64,000 nucleotides of DNA from Chaenocephalus aceratus (Eukaryota > Chordata > Actinopteri > Perciformes > Channichthyidae). Below are positions 44,647-56,417 of this stretch, one piece after another. The notes under the pieces were generated by a model, which was not told the origin of the DNA, did not search any database, and saw nothing but the letters and a program-made list of their open reading frames with translations. The position numbers were made by a program, and so were the translations under genes. The stretch spans positions 2,753,407 through 2,817,406 of the forward strand of contig CM043807.1 in the NCBI GenBank assembly GCA_023974075.1, written 5' to 3'. How positions within the stretch are numbered: position 1 is the first letter of the stretch; every line of letters begins with the position of its first letter.

Positions 44647-45001
44647 TGAGTGAAGTAGGCAGGACCCAAATGCAGATTACACAGGAAATACCTTTATTTC
44701 AAGGTTTTACACGGTGAAAAACAGAACACTACCCCGTGAACACAGTCAAAGGCAAACAAGGAACTAACAAAGACAGACAGAAAAAACAGAACTGAAATAC
44801 ACACAAGACTAATCAAAGAAACAAGAGACAGGTGAGGAGGGAGGAGAAAACACGGGGCACCAGGTGAACACAATCGGGTCATCAGACAGGAGGGAGCACA
44901 GACAGAAAGCAACAGGCAAGACAGGGGGTGAACACTTGTCAAAATAAAACAGGAAACCAAAGACAGAAAAAGACAAGACAAAACACAGACAGATCGTGAC
45001 A
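44647..45001 (-). mobile_element. solo LTR-like repeat, TGTCACG family, reverse
   Basis: Reverse-orientation copy of 1398-1764. On the minus strand it starts TGTCACGATCTGTCTGTG, has AAATAAAGGTATT and GCATTTGGGTCCTGCC, and ends TTCACTCA. It interrupts the DIRS recombinase region. The 120-codon frame through it is not a gene. Confidence 0.55.
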
Positions 45002-46124
45002 GACTTGTGACATCATTTGGCCTTAAGTCTTGAGGTTCTTCATTTGAAATGTACACATTAAATCAGTATTCAAACCATATTGCAGTACAGAATAACGTTA
45101 AAGAGGTAGAATAGGGCGTGGCCTTTTGCCTCCGTCTTGTTTCTAGTGTTAATGAGTGGAGGACCGTGCACCTTCAGTGTCCCGACTACGACAGATGAAG
45201 TGAGAAAGCTTGAAGACGATGGAGCCCTTCTTCCTCCCTGTGTTTCACTGCTTCAGTTCTCAGTCTTTGATTCAGCGATGCTGCATCCAGCGAGCTGAGC
45301 AGCATCGTTCATCTCTTCCCCACTTAGCACACATTCCTTTCATACGCTCTCCGACTTCTTCTTCTCTTGTCCACAATCCTAACCTCTCCGGCCTGATGTT
45401 CTCTTTCTGTTGTAGCCCCGATGTGAACACTGGCCGTGAATGTAATACAAACCTGGAAGATGTTGTGAGCAGTCCTGACTCCATCACAGAGTCCCACAGG
45501 CCTCCGCTGTCCAGGGTTCTACACACGACGCAGATCACACGTTGCTTTGTGATTCGGAGCTTTCAAGCACACTCCCACTGCTAGGAAGCAGCCCTGTGGC
45601 CGGTCTGAGCTCACACTCCCAGAAAAGAGCCAGGGTGATAAGAATGGTGGGTTTAAATGTAGAGTTACTGCCGCACAGGGCGCCTGAGGGCCGTGCAGAG
45701 GGCTTTCCCTCATACACCGCCCAGTGGATTGCACAAAAGATACATAAGTCAGAGCCAGGTCGCCAGGGGCAACGTGTTGTGGGGGCGACCAACCCTATTT
45801 TAAGACACATGATGAAGACAAGTGTTTCTCCTTCTCTTTGATTCATTTTCCTTCCCCACCCTCTCTGTTTCCCTCATCCTCATCCCTCCTTTCCACTTCC
45901 ACTCTCTCTTTTCACAGAAGTGCGGCTTTGCAAAATGAAATCGTTATTTCTTCATTGTTTGGAATCAGAATTGCTTTGGTCCAACAGCGGGGACATCTAC
46001 GGTGTTACAGCAATAAGTGGCAGAGCAGTTAAAAACTGCACGCAATAATAAAGAATACGTTAACTTGTTAAATATAGAGAAGAAAAGTGCACATTAGGTG
46101 TTGACGCATTATACACTCTCACAG
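45002..46124. other. unassigned sequence
   Basis: Holds open frames up to 124 codons on the plus strand (45210-45584, 45542-45841) and about 100 codons on the minus strand. None has a domain or codon pattern I recognise. TTTTTCCTTCC-rich near 45845-45910. Confidence 0.4.
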
Positions 46125-48184
46125 GGTCCTCTCACAGGGTCCTCTCAGAGGGTCCTCTCACAGGGTCCTCTCACAGGGTCCTCTCAGAGGGTCCTCTCAC
46201 AGGGTCCTCTCACAGGGTCCTCTCAGAGGGTCCTCTCACAGGGTCCCTCACAGGGTCCTCTCACAGGGTCCTCTCAGAGGGTCCTCTCACAGGGTCCCCT
46301 CACAGGGTCCTCTCACAGGGTCCTCTCACAGGGTCCTCTCACAGGGTCCTCTCACAGGGTCCTCTCACAGGGTCCTCTCAGAGGGTCCTCTCACAGGGTC
46401 CTCTCACAGGGTCCTCTCAGAGGGTCCTCTCACAGGGTCCTCTCAGAGGGTCCTCTCACAGGGTCCTCTCACAGGGTCCTCTCACAGGGTCCTCTCACAG
46501 GGTCCTCTCACAGGGTCCTCTCACAGGGTCCTCTCAGAGGGTCCTCTCACAGGGTCCTCTCACAGGGTCCTCTCACAGGGTCCTCAGAGGGTCCTCTCAC
46601 AGGGTCCTCTCACAGGGTCCTCTCAGAGGGTCCTCTCACAGGGTCCTCTCAGAGGGTCCTCTCACAGGGTCCTCTCACAGGGTCCTCTCAGAGGGTCCTC
46701 TCACAGGGTCCTCTCACAGGGTCCGCTCACAGGGTCCTCTCACAGGGTCCTCTCACAGGGTCCCCTCACAGGGTCCTCTCACAGGGTCCTCTCACAGGGT
46801 CCTCTCACAGGGTCCTCTCACAGGGTCCCCTCACAGGGTCCTCTCACAGGGTCCTCTCACAGGGTCCTCTCACAGGGTCCCCTCACAGGGTCCTCTCACA
46901 GGGTCCTCTCACAGGGTCCTCTCAGAGGGTCCTCTCACAGGGTCCTCTCACAGGGTCCTCTCACAGGGTCCTCTCAGAGGGTCCTCTCACAGGGTCCTCT
47001 CAGAGGGTCCTCTCACAGGGTCCCCTCACAGGGTCCTCTCACAGGGTCCTCTCACAGGGTCCTCTCACAGGGTCCTCTCACAGGGTCCCCTCACAGGGTC
47101 CTCTCACAGGGTCCTCTCACAGGGTCCTCTCACAGGGTCCTCTCAGGGTCCTCTCACAGGGTCCTCTCACAGGGTCCTCTCACAGGGTCCTCTCACAGGG
47201 TCCTCTCAGAGGGTCCTCTCACAGGGTCCTCTCACAGGGTCCTCTCACAGGGTCCCTCAGAGGGTCCTCTCACAGGGTCCTCTCACAGGGTCCTCTCACA
47301 GGGTCCTCTCAGAGGGTCCTCTCACAGGGTCCTCTCACAGGGTCCTCTCACAGGGTCCTCTCACAGGGTCCTCTCACAGGGTCCTCTCAGAGGGTCCTCT
47401 CACAGGGTCCTCTCACAGGGTCCTCTCAGAGGGTCCTCTCACAGGGTCCTCTCACAGGGTCCCCTCACAGGGTCCTCTCACAGGGTCCTCTCACAGGGTC
47501 CTCTCACAGGGTCCTCTCACAGGGTCCCCTCACAGGGTCCTCTCACAGGGTCCTCTCACAGGGTCCTCTCACAGGGTCCTCTCACAGGGTCCCCTCACAG
47601 GGTCCTCTCACAGGGTCCTCTCACAGGGTCCTCTCACAGGGTCCCCTCACAGGGTCCTCTCACAGGGTCCTCTCACAGGGTCCTCTCACAGGGTCCTCTC
47701 ACAGGGTCCCCTCACAGGGTCCTCTCACAGGGTCCTCTCACAGGGTCCTCTCACAGGGTCCTCTCACAGGGTCCTCTCACAGGGTCCCCTCACAGGGTCC
47801 TCTCACAGGGTCCTCTCACAGGGTCCCTCACAGGGTCCTCTCACAGGGTCCCCTCACAGGGTCCTCTCACAGGGTCCTCTCACAGGGTCCTCTCACAGGG
47901 TCCTCTCAGAGGGTCCTCTCACAGGGTCCTCTCACAGGGTCCTCTCACAGGGTCCCCTCACAGGGTCCTCTCACAGGGTCCTCTCACAGGGTCCTCTCAC
48001 AGGGTCCTCTCACAGGGTCCCCTCACAGGGTCCTCTCACAGGGTCCTCTCACAGGGTCCTCTCACAGGGTCCCTCACAGGGTCCTCTCACAGGGTCCCCT
48101 CACAGGGTCCTCTCACAGGGTCCTCTCACAGGGTCCTCTCACAGGGTCCCCTCACAGGGTCCTCTCACAGGGTCCTCTCAGAGG
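46125..48184. repeat. 2.06-kb minisatellite of a 14-bp unit
   Basis: About 147 tandem copies of CTCTCACAGGGTCC with two main variants, CTCTCAGAGGGTCC and CCCTCACAGGGTCC, plus rare 11-13-bp units. The plus-strand unit contains no stop in any frame, so the whole array and its flank form an open frame of 740 codons. That is a by-product of composition, not a gene: it has no domain and no codon bias beyond the repeat. Confidence 0.97.
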
Positions 48185-48879
48185 TATTGTGTATAGTGTG
48201 ACAGAAAGCATGGCAGCACTGTTTGTCAGAGCGGTAATCTGTTTGGGTTTAATGCCGCTCATCTTCAAATGTGTTTGTGAAAGTGATTTTGAGATGGAAT
48301 CCTCCAAAGTTAAATCTTGACATTAGTTACTCTTAAGCTGTGTTCTTCTCGAGTGCTTTCTGAACGCCTCAGATCAGCGCACGCTGCAGAGCTAACATAA
48401 ATATGCTGCGTTCCACTTGAGAAATGGCCTCGTGTACACAGTAGTGGTTTGCAGCAGCATGAGCTGTGGTATGAATCCATAGACACAGTATGATGCGGGC
48501 TGACTCATACATATGGCTCTCCTCTTCATCCAGCTCACAAAGATAAGTAGGCCGACAGTAGCTCTGCAGTCCCGCACTGTGTGTGCATGCTAATGAGGAC
48601 TCAGAGCAATCAGGGGCGCTCAGAGCTCCAGCAGTGAGCAGCGCAGCACCAGCGTTCTGACACTAATTTAATTTAATCCTGACCTCCTTTCCTCCTCTAC
48701 AAAGTGAGCGGTGGGGTGTGTGTGGGTTCAAGACCTCGCGTAAACTTTGTGCATATCCAAGCCATACTTCAGTTATTACTTTCAGACACTGGTGTGGGTC
48801 TTATTGCCCCTTTTCTGTGTCCTTCTGTTTTGCATGAAGGTTACATTGTGTTTAGCATTGGTTCAATTATTATAAAGGC

Positions 48880-48880
<1 letters not shown>
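48185..48880. other. unassigned sequence
   Basis: Unique-looking flank of the minisatellite; no features recognised. Confidence 0.45.
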
Positions 48881-48916
<36 letters not shown>

Positions 48917-49094
48917 GATAGAGAGAGATAGATAGAGATAGAGAGAGAGAGAGAGAGATAGATAGATAGATAGATAGAGAGATAGATAGAGATAGAGAGA
49001 GAGATAGATAGATAGATAGAGAGAGAGAGATAGAGAAGAGAGAGAGAGAGATAGATAGATAGATAGATAGATAGAGAGAGATAGAGAGAGATAG
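48881..49094. repeat. (GA)n/(GATA)n microsatellite
   Basis: Alternating blocks of GAGAGA and GATAGATA on the plus strand, almost free of C. It passes without a break into the GC-rich block to the right. Confidence 0.97.
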
Positions 49095-49905
49095 AGCGAG
49101 AGAGCGAGTAGATCGATAGCTCGATCGATAGAGCGAGAGCTAGATCGATAGATAGATAGAGAGAGCGCGAGAGCGCGCGAGCTCGCTAGCTCGATGAGCG
49201 CGATCGCGCGCATAGCGAGCGCGAGCTCGCTCGCTCGCTCGCTAGCTAGCGCGCGCGAGCTAGATCGCTCGCGCGCTAGACTCGCTCGCTCGCGCGAGCG
49301 CGCGCGCGCGCGCGCTCGCTCGCTCGCTAGCTCGCGCCGCGGCGCTCGCTCGCTCCTCGCGCGCGCGCGAGCGCGCGCCTGCGCGACGCGCGCGCAGCGC
49401 GCGCGCGCGCGCGCGCGCGCGCGCGCGAGCGCGCGCGCGAGCGCGAGAGCGCGCGCGCGAGCGCGCGCGCGCTCGCTCGCATGCTCCTCGCCGCGCTCTC
49501 GCGCTCGCGCGCGCGCTCGCTCGCTAAGGCGCTCGCGCCGCCGCTCGCCTAGCTCGCTCGCTGTCGCGCGCGCGCGCGCGCTCGCTCGCTCGCTGCTCGC
49601 GCGCGCGCTCGCTCGCTCGCGCGCGCGCTCTCGCGCTGTCGCGCGAGCGCGCTCGCTCGCTCGCTAGCGCGCGCGGCGGCGCGCGCGCTCGATCGCGCTC
49701 GCTCGCGCGCTCGCGCGCGCGCTCGTCGCTCGCGCGCGCGCGCGCTCGCTCGCTCGCTGTCGCGCGCGCGCGCTCGCTCGCTCGCTCGCCGCGCGCGCTC
49801 GCTCGCTCCGCGCGCGCGCTCTCGCTGTCGCGCGCGCGCGCGCTCGCGCGCGCTGCTCGCTCGCCTCGCGCCGCGGCGCGCCGGCGCGCGCGCGCTCGCT
49901 CGCCC
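49095..49905. repeat. GCTC/GCGC low-complexity block
   Basis: About 810 bp of (GC)n and (GCTC)n with few A. The block layout mirrors the GAGA/GATA array to its left: writing A for every C regenerates GATAGATA and GAGAGA runs. From 49095 to about 49200 both forms are mixed, then C dominates. The Arg-Ala-Ser frame at 49194-49667 is spurious. Confidence 0.93.
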
Positions 49906-49984
49906 CCTTCTTCAGCGCGTGTCTCCGCCTACCCTTTCCCCCGGCCCTATCAGCACGTCGCTACGAAACCCTGCCCGACGTAAT

Positions 49985-50425
49985 ATGGTCTTTGTTTACA
50001 TAGCAAGCGTCGCTAACACTCAGAGCTAACCTGTACTGGAGAGCGCATGTGTCAAAAAAGCAGGACATCAAAAGGAACTCACCTTGTGGTAAACCCGCAA
50101 CAGACAAAGCATTTGAGCTCCATACTGTTTCAGAAATAATCCTTGATGTGGTTTGGAACATGATGTGGTGTTTAACCGTGGCAGAGTTCAGCTGAGTATC
50201 TCGTATAGTTCTGTGCAAGCTCCCCCTCCTCTTTTTGTTTTTCAAGCTAAGGACCCAAAATCAGCGTTTCTCTAAGTGTCCTGGAATAGAGGGATGGGAG
50301 GACGTCTGAAATGCATGATCTGTTTGGTATTTTGAGAAAAACACATCATAGACATGTTTTTATATGTTTTTATATATCTGAGACCTATAATATGCCTGAA
50401 AATAGCATAACAGGAGACCTTTAAA
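49985..50425 (+). repeat. dispersed repeat, copy 2 of 2
   Basis: Homologous to 8850-9262 in the same orientation (GCTAACACTCAGAGCTAACC, GGAACTCACCTTGTGGT, GATCTGTTTGGTATTTTGAG). It ends AGGAGACCTTTAA, suggesting a TTAA-type transposon end. Confidence 0.6.
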
Positions 50426-51296
50426 ACATGTGCACAGTAGATTTGAATTCAAATGAAAGAAACTTTCATGTGTTCTTAGTGCACTGCATCATTTGGTAAA
50501 ACTCATTCCCTCATTCTCTTTTGTGTTAGCTGACTCAGCATTTCCCAAGCATGTATAGATGTTTCTAGTATTGAACCAAAATCAGCTTTTAGCCCTGATA
50601 TCAATTTTTCCAATGATTACAGTCAATGCTGGAAAGAGACTTCCTTTTACGATGTCAGGGTGTAGCTCCATCACTCTGTTCTGAGCAACAAGCAGTCAAT
50701 AGCATCAAATATTTATCCTGGCTCTTCCATCAAAGCTATTGGCTGCCTTTGTCTGTCTTTGCCTCGAGGTAAGCACTCCAAAGCCAGGAAGGCGGAGGTG
50801 AAGAAACAGTCTGATTTGTATTCACCGTCTCGATACGTATATGACCTTGTCAGAGCTGAAGAACTTTTTAACTCGGAAAGAAGCTTCCAGAACAGAGCCC
50901 TCGTTCTGTATTTTGATAGCAATTCACTTCTCAGATAGCTGCGCATTGCTATTATGCCCGGCTTGTTTGTTGTTCCCTGTCTGCCTTATCATCTGAGTTC
51001 CAGCAGTTACAGACTGCTAATCTGTTGGTCAGCTCTGTATGGAAGCTAGTGCTGCAGCAGGAAGGAGAGAGAGTGACCCAGAGAGTGGATCAGTCGCTCT
51101 TCTTCAGGTACTTGGTAGGACCAAGGGGCGTCAGTGAGGAATCAGGCAGTGAGTGGGTGAAGCTGGGGACAGGGAGGTGGCCTTTACTCCCTCAGGTCAA
51201 ACGCTTCTGTTTTGAGCATACTTGAGCAAGTCACCATTCAAATGTCCCAATATTGTGCCAGACCCAGATCGTATTATTACATTGAGTGTTCAGAGT
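50426..51296. other. unassigned sequence
   Basis: No coding domain or transposon terminus recognised. Confidence 0.45.
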
Positions 51297-52021
51297 ATTG
51301 GGGCATTCACACCGGACACAAAGCACATTGTTTGCGCGTCGTGATAACATGTAAAGTCAATGCAAAGTTGCAGTTAGAAGCTAATTCGCCCTGGGCGCCG
51401 CATCTGAAGCGAATGAAGCGACTAACGCAGCCAGACTTCATTTTTTTCAACTCGAGAAAACTGACGTGGAATCAGAACAGTTGCCATTGACACAGTTCCT
51501 AATCTTTGTTCAGAAACTAGACAAATATCAGTTTTTATAATGTACAAACCACAGACTGTGTTTGGCATGGCAGCAGAGGTTGCAGTTCACAAGTGAGCGT
51601 CCACCCCCCGTTGACAGTTCACAAGTGAGCGTCCACCCCCCGTTGACGGTTCACAAGCGCGCTCTCTCCGGGGTGTGTCTCTGGACATCTTTAGACTGGA
51701 ATAGCGGGCTGCGCCCAGTAACTGAACTCGCCTCGCAGGTGCACACGCCAGGACAGAGTACATCTGACTCGAGACAAAACTTGCTCGAATCCGAGTCCAA
51801 GTCGGAGCGTCAATGTACAAGTGGAGTCAGAGTCATCGTGCGCGAGAATTCACGAGTTAGAGTTCGAGTCCGCGTCAATCAGTGCGCAAGTCCGAGTCGG
51901 GTCGCAAGTCCCGAAAATCTGCACTCGAGTCGAGTCCAGGACTGACTCTAGTAAACACAAATGATGTCGCGTTCAAGTTCCCACAAGTCTTTGCTTCGGG
52001 TCCAGTGTGAACGCACCCTAA
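51297..52021. mobile_element. possible MITE with GTTCACAC ends
   Basis: The left side GGGGCATTCACACCGGACAC and the opposite strand of the right side, TAGGGTGCGTTCACACTGGA, are imperfect inverted ends typical of fish non-autonomous elements. Inside lie a 32-bp tandem unit and a run of CGAGTC/GAGTCCGAGTC motifs (51770-51945). The boundaries are uncertain. Confidence 0.35.
51589..51660. repeat. 32-bp tandem repeat
   Basis: Just over two copies of a 32-bp unit (GTTCACAAGTGAGCGTCCAC, CCCCCGTTGACA). Part of the unit occurs once in reverse at about 31915-31940. Confidence 0.85.
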
Positions 52022-52780
52022 GTGCTCGAACAAAACCTTTGTAGGCTTGAAAAACAAGTTGAAACAAATCGATCCAAAGAAAAGAGAGGAGAACGAAGGG
52101 CTTCAGAAACAGAATGCTACACAATCCATTAAAACTGTCTTCAGATGAACTGATGATCTGCTGGCTGAGCGCTTCAGGCTGGTACAGTTAGTGACTGCTG
52201 AGTCTAGAGTCTCCTTCTGCTTCCCCAGTGCTTTGTAAGCTGCTTATTTTGGTCACATGAGTTGTAAAAATAGCATCCTCAGGAGATGCTCCAACATCTC
52301 ACTATTTGGGCCATTTCCACGTCTCCTGATGATCGTGGACACAACAACAAAACATATTCCATTCCATCTATTACACAGGAAGTCGGCTAGAGGGGACGCT
52401 GGCGTGTTTTTCGCCGCTCTTCATGCCGACGCTTATTCCTCGTGTTCATCACTCCCTGCCGTAAAAAATGTTTCACATACACAGCGAAAAGATTGTTCTG
52501 TTCTGGTTTTGTGTTTCTGCCGTCTCGGTTGCTCAGCCCATTTTGTTTGGCTGCTGTTTTGCTCCTAGCCTCTGCCGTCCTGCCATTAGAAAAACGAGCT
52601 CACCGTCGTGCTCTGCTATCCGTGGAATCCCCGCTCCGGAATACCCCTACTGGGCTCCTCTCTGCCACGCTCCCAGGACTATAAACGAACCCCCCCTCAG
52701 CCCTGCCATCTCAACTGGGCTGTTTTCCGTCACCGCTGCTGAGGTCCGAGGTCCGGTTTCTAGCTGCTAGCTGGCTCGCT
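52022..52780. other. unassigned sequence
   Basis: Nothing certain. The part after about 52560 may be LINE-derived (it runs into the L2 end) but has no readable motif. Confidence 0.35.
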
Positions 52781-52794
52781 GTTCTTCCCACATG

Positions 52795-53125
52795 CCCCAC
52801 CCCGGAACCTGCAGTCTTCAGACTCTGGCCTGCTTACCACCCCCCGCACCAACCTGCGAACCTTGGGGGACAGAGCCTTCAATATGGTAGCCCCCACCAT
52901 CTGGAACGCTCTCCCTGCGGAGATTCGCAACATTCCCACGTGTGACGCCTTCAAAAGGGCCCTTAAGACCAATCTGTTGCCAAGGCCTTTGGCCCCTAAT
53001 CTATTTGTTGTTTTGTCTGTCTGACTGTTTGTCTGACTGCCTTTTGTTTTTGTTATGTTTAGTTCTACTCCTGTTCTTCTTTGTAAAGCGACCTTGGGTC
53101 TCATGAAAGGCTCAGAGACGTACAC
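52795..53125 (+). pseudogene. L2 LINE C-terminal fragment
   Basis: The plus frame reads SGLLTTPRTNLRTLGDRAF, NMVAPTIWNALPAEIRN and AFKRALKTNLLPRPLAP, the C-terminus of fish L2/Maui reverse transcriptases. A T-rich 3' UTR ends TTGTAAAGCGACCTTGGGTC. Only the last 70 or so residues remain. Confidence 0.75.
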
Positions 53126-53714
53126 AGAATGAAAACATATCATAATCACACCACACAGGATCCATATCCTTCCTCCTTAAAAGTGTGTTCAAAGGGGAAG
53201 TCATCCCTGTTTTCAGAGAAGGCTGTTTGGCTGTCACATTAAAGAGCCTCTGCAGCAGATGATGACAAGCCTCTCTTCTCAACAGCCAACAATTTAGAAA
53301 ATACTTTTGGAGAATTATCATATCTGGATTTGTTTTTCCTTTGGAGCTCTTGGTTTGATTCAAAGTGTTTGTCGGATCAGTTTTGCCTCTTCCCTAGTGC
53401 CATTATGAATATTGAGAGACACAGACCGTCAGAGAGGTAGATATTCAGACTTCATTTGTATCGGCTTGCTTCTCCTTCGCTGCGAGTTGGACCCAGAAAC
53501 AAAAAACAAAAAACTCCTGTTTTCTTTCCTGGATCCAAAGCAGTCGAACAAGCTCCTCATTGAAATCATGACAGAGAAAGTCTACATACAATGGCTAATA
53601 ACTGTAACCAAAAAAAAGTTGTAGTACTTAAAGTTTAAGGTGAATGGAGACTGATGCACCAGCACTTCAAATGTACCTGCAGGTTTCTTAGTGGTGCTGA
53701 GTTTGTATATTCAG
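53126..53714. other. unassigned sequence
   Basis: No features recognised. Confidence 0.4.
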
Positions 53715-53790
53715 GATTGATTGCACTCAATGCAATTCACTTTTGATAAAAGAGTGTGCTAAATGAAGTGTTGTGTCATGTAATGCGTGG
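53715..53790 (+). mobile_element. L2 3' tail remnant
   Basis: CACTTTTGATAAAAGAGTGTGCTAAATGAA followed by TGT/ATG-rich sequence is a diverged L2 tail (compare 41900-41950). Confidence 0.5.
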
Positions 53791-53793
53791 ACA

Positions 53794-54840
53794 CCAGGGG
53801 CCTATGCTACGAAGCTGGTTCAACCTAACCTGGATATGTTTGAGTTAGCCGGTTGGCCTAATCCAAAACATACGCGCTCTCGCTAAACTGTACTACGACG
53901 CTGGTTATCAAGTGGATCGCTCAAGCCAGCCGTGTCCTATCTAGTTAGGTGCGCGTTCACATGAGAGGGGTGGTATCTGGAGCATTCGACCAATCACAAC
54001 ATGGAGAAGCGTACTGACAGCGCAGCGTCATACTTCCTGAATGAAAAGTCAACTTTAATACTAGTCAAAAATGAAGAAGTTAAACTTTAAACATCCATGA
54101 ATTAAACACTTGATCAGGATCAAAGCCACATAGCTGCAGCTGCAAGGTGAATACAGCTGGTAACAGAACAAGTGTTTGAATGCGTACATTAACAGGTTCA
54201 TGATATCACTGCCCCGTCTAAGACACGATCTGACTTTAATTACATTGACTCGAGTGTTTCCTCAACTCAATGTGTTGCTTAAAATAATACTTCTGCATCC
54301 AGTCTGTGACACTGTGAGTGTTGCACGGCCAGACACGGCTCAGCTGACTCAGATCAGGAGATATATGATACATTATGAAGTGATATGCCGCGGACTGTAC
54401 TTAATGTTACTCTGATCCGGTTACTTATGTTGTGACCGATATTTAAGTAAGCTTTCTTAACGCTAATGTTATAATAGTCAGATTGCTCTGAAGATGGAGG
54501 TGATATTCTATTAATGTTCACGTTCACACAGTCGGTGATTTTGCCGGCCGTCTTTCCTGCAACGGCAGCTTTTCTGCATTTCCTTTCTCCTGTAATATGA
54601 CTTGATCGCTTTAAAACTCCGCACACTGAGCTCTGATTGGTCAGCAGGCGGTGCTTTCACTGAGTTGAGCTCTTAGCCTGCAACCTAACCTGGTCCCGAC
54701 CAGGTTAGCTGCTCAGCATGAGTTACCATGGAGATCTAGCCTGCTAAAAAGAGAACCAGCTTCGGATGACCGGAAAGCCGGAGTTTGCCCTGAATTTAGC
54801 TGGCTAAGCGAAAATCCTGCTTCGCAGTATACCCCCCTGG
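53794..54840. mobile_element. non-autonomous DNA element, Harbinger-like ends
   Basis: The left end CCAGGGGCCTATGCTACGAA and the reverse of the right end, CCAGGGGGGTATACTGCGAA, are imperfect inverted repeats; GCTGGTT and CCTAACCTGG motifs recur near both ends. A 1-kb interior with no transposase frame. Harbinger assignment is from end shape only; no target duplication is clear. Confidence 0.5.
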
Positions 54841-55659
54841 TATCATACCTTTATGTTTGAGACATCGATGCATGGAGGAGTCCTAAATCCAGGAAATAAC
54901 CTTTCACCACTTCCTGTTTCCCTTGCCTTGAAGTAAAAAAAAAATGTGTACACAGTTTTGGTTAGAAATGGACAACACTTTATTAAGAAGATCCCGGAGG
55001 ATGCTGGACGGGGCTAATTAACTCTCATGCATACACATCCATAAACAGACAGAAAGGTAAACAAAGAACGTTCACACACCAAACTCTTTATATGGGGCTC
55101 CTAAATGTTTGTTGCCTTTAACATGTGGGGTCATAATATTTCAATCAACGAATAATCTCCCGACTCTCGCTAAGGTTGGAAGGGGGGAGAGTACTTATTT
55201 TCGTTAAAGTTCTGTGTGAAAGGTAATCTTAATGTTTTTTCTCGGATCTGCAGAAAACTTTTATTCACAAGTCTTGAACAACATAAGGGATATAAATTTA
55301 AAAATGGTATTTATTGATAGTTAGAAGACAGAAAATAAAGATTTGCAGAGGTTTTGTTCGATAAAAACACCTCACTGTTGTATGTCTGAAGCTTCTGTGT
55401 GTCCACCACTTCATATCCGACACATCTTTAAACTAACTGAGGATTGCCTCACAAATCACACAATAGGCCCGGATTTCTCTCATCTTCTTCTTCTTTTTCA
55501 ACAACTACTTCTGTCTCGTTATGGAACACCATGAAGGATGGTTTTGTCAAAATGCATCGTCTCATCGTCAATTTTCGTGATTCATAGAGTCTTGCTCGTT
55601 TGTTCTTGCAGTTTTTCAGCTTCTTTGAAAGGTGTACACTTTTTGCTGTTGGTTGTGCT
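54841..55659. other. unassigned sequence
   Basis: AT-rich unique-looking DNA with no features recognised. Confidence 0.45.
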
Positions 55660-56417
55660 CGGATGGTCACGATCACAGGTACAGATCAGAACCCAATAGC
55701 ACGACTCAGATACAACCAGTGTATAGCCATGTTCAGTTTTATTCAGGTCAGGGACAGGCAGGGTCAGAACCAGGACATCCGTCAGACAGGCAACCAAACC
55801 CAGACAGGGAGCAGGCAGGAACTGGAGATCCGTAAACAGGCAGGCAGGGATCAAAACCCGGGCAGGACAAACATCTAGGCTCGAGCACAACAACTCACTG
55901 GAGAGCTTGGCGGAAACGACAAGACAATCTGGCAAAGGACCAGTGATAGTGAGGTGGTATAAATACTGTGGAGTGATGAGGGAGTGAGTAACAGGTGAGG
56001 GGAAGGGCTGAGAGACCAGGTGAGGGGAAGGGCTGAGGAGACCAGGTGAGGGGAAGGGCTGAGGAGACCAGGTGAGGGGAAGGCTGAGGAGACCAGGTGA
56101 GGGGAAGGGCTGAGGAGACCAGGTGAGGGGAAGGGCTGAGAGACCAGGTGAGGGAAGGGCTGAGGAGACCAGGTGAGGGGAAGGGCTGAGAGACCAGGTG
56201 AGGGGAAGGGCTGAGGAGACCAGGTGAGGGGAAGGGCTGAGGAGACCAGGTGAGGGGAAGGGCTGAGGAGACCAGGTGAGGGGAAGGGCTGAGGAGACCA
56301 GGTGAGGGAAGTGAGCTGATTACAAGGACCTGGAGGAAGGCGGGATCTGAGATGACAGGAGAGTTTAGATGAGCCACCAAACAAACAATAATAGAAGTGT
56401 CTAACTTGTGACACGGA
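55660..56417 (-). mobile_element. solo LTR-like repeat with CGGA duplication and internal minisatellite
   Basis: The element at 55664-56413 is flanked by exact CGGA on both sides. On the minus strand it starts TGTCACAAG, has AATAAAACTGAAC near 55740 and ends CGTGACCA. Ends, poly(A) signal and 4-bp duplication match the element at 36252-36677. A 26-bp minisatellite (55995-56312) has expanded inside it, making it about twice the size of its relatives. Proline/serine-rich minus frames (55875-56462) are artefacts of the array. Confidence 0.6.
55995..56312. repeat. 26-bp minisatellite
   Basis: About 12 copies of GACCAGGTGAGGGGAAGGGC then TGAGGA, with 24-bp variants lacking one GA. Confidence 0.93.

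Noticed and set aside
45210..45841. Two overlapping plus frames of 124 and 99 codons
   Set aside because: No domain, no Kozak context and an equally long frame on the minus strand; chance open frames are likely.
46098..48320. 740-codon frame, longest but one in the window
   Set aside because: The 14-bp unit contains no plus-strand stop in any frame, so any frame is open. The short non-repeat tail has no domain.
49194..49667. 157-codon Arg/Ala/Ser-rich frame and apparent CpG island
   Set aside because: It is the GCTC/GCGC block, which mirrors the GATA/GAGA array and is probably an artefact. There is no promoter or gene context.
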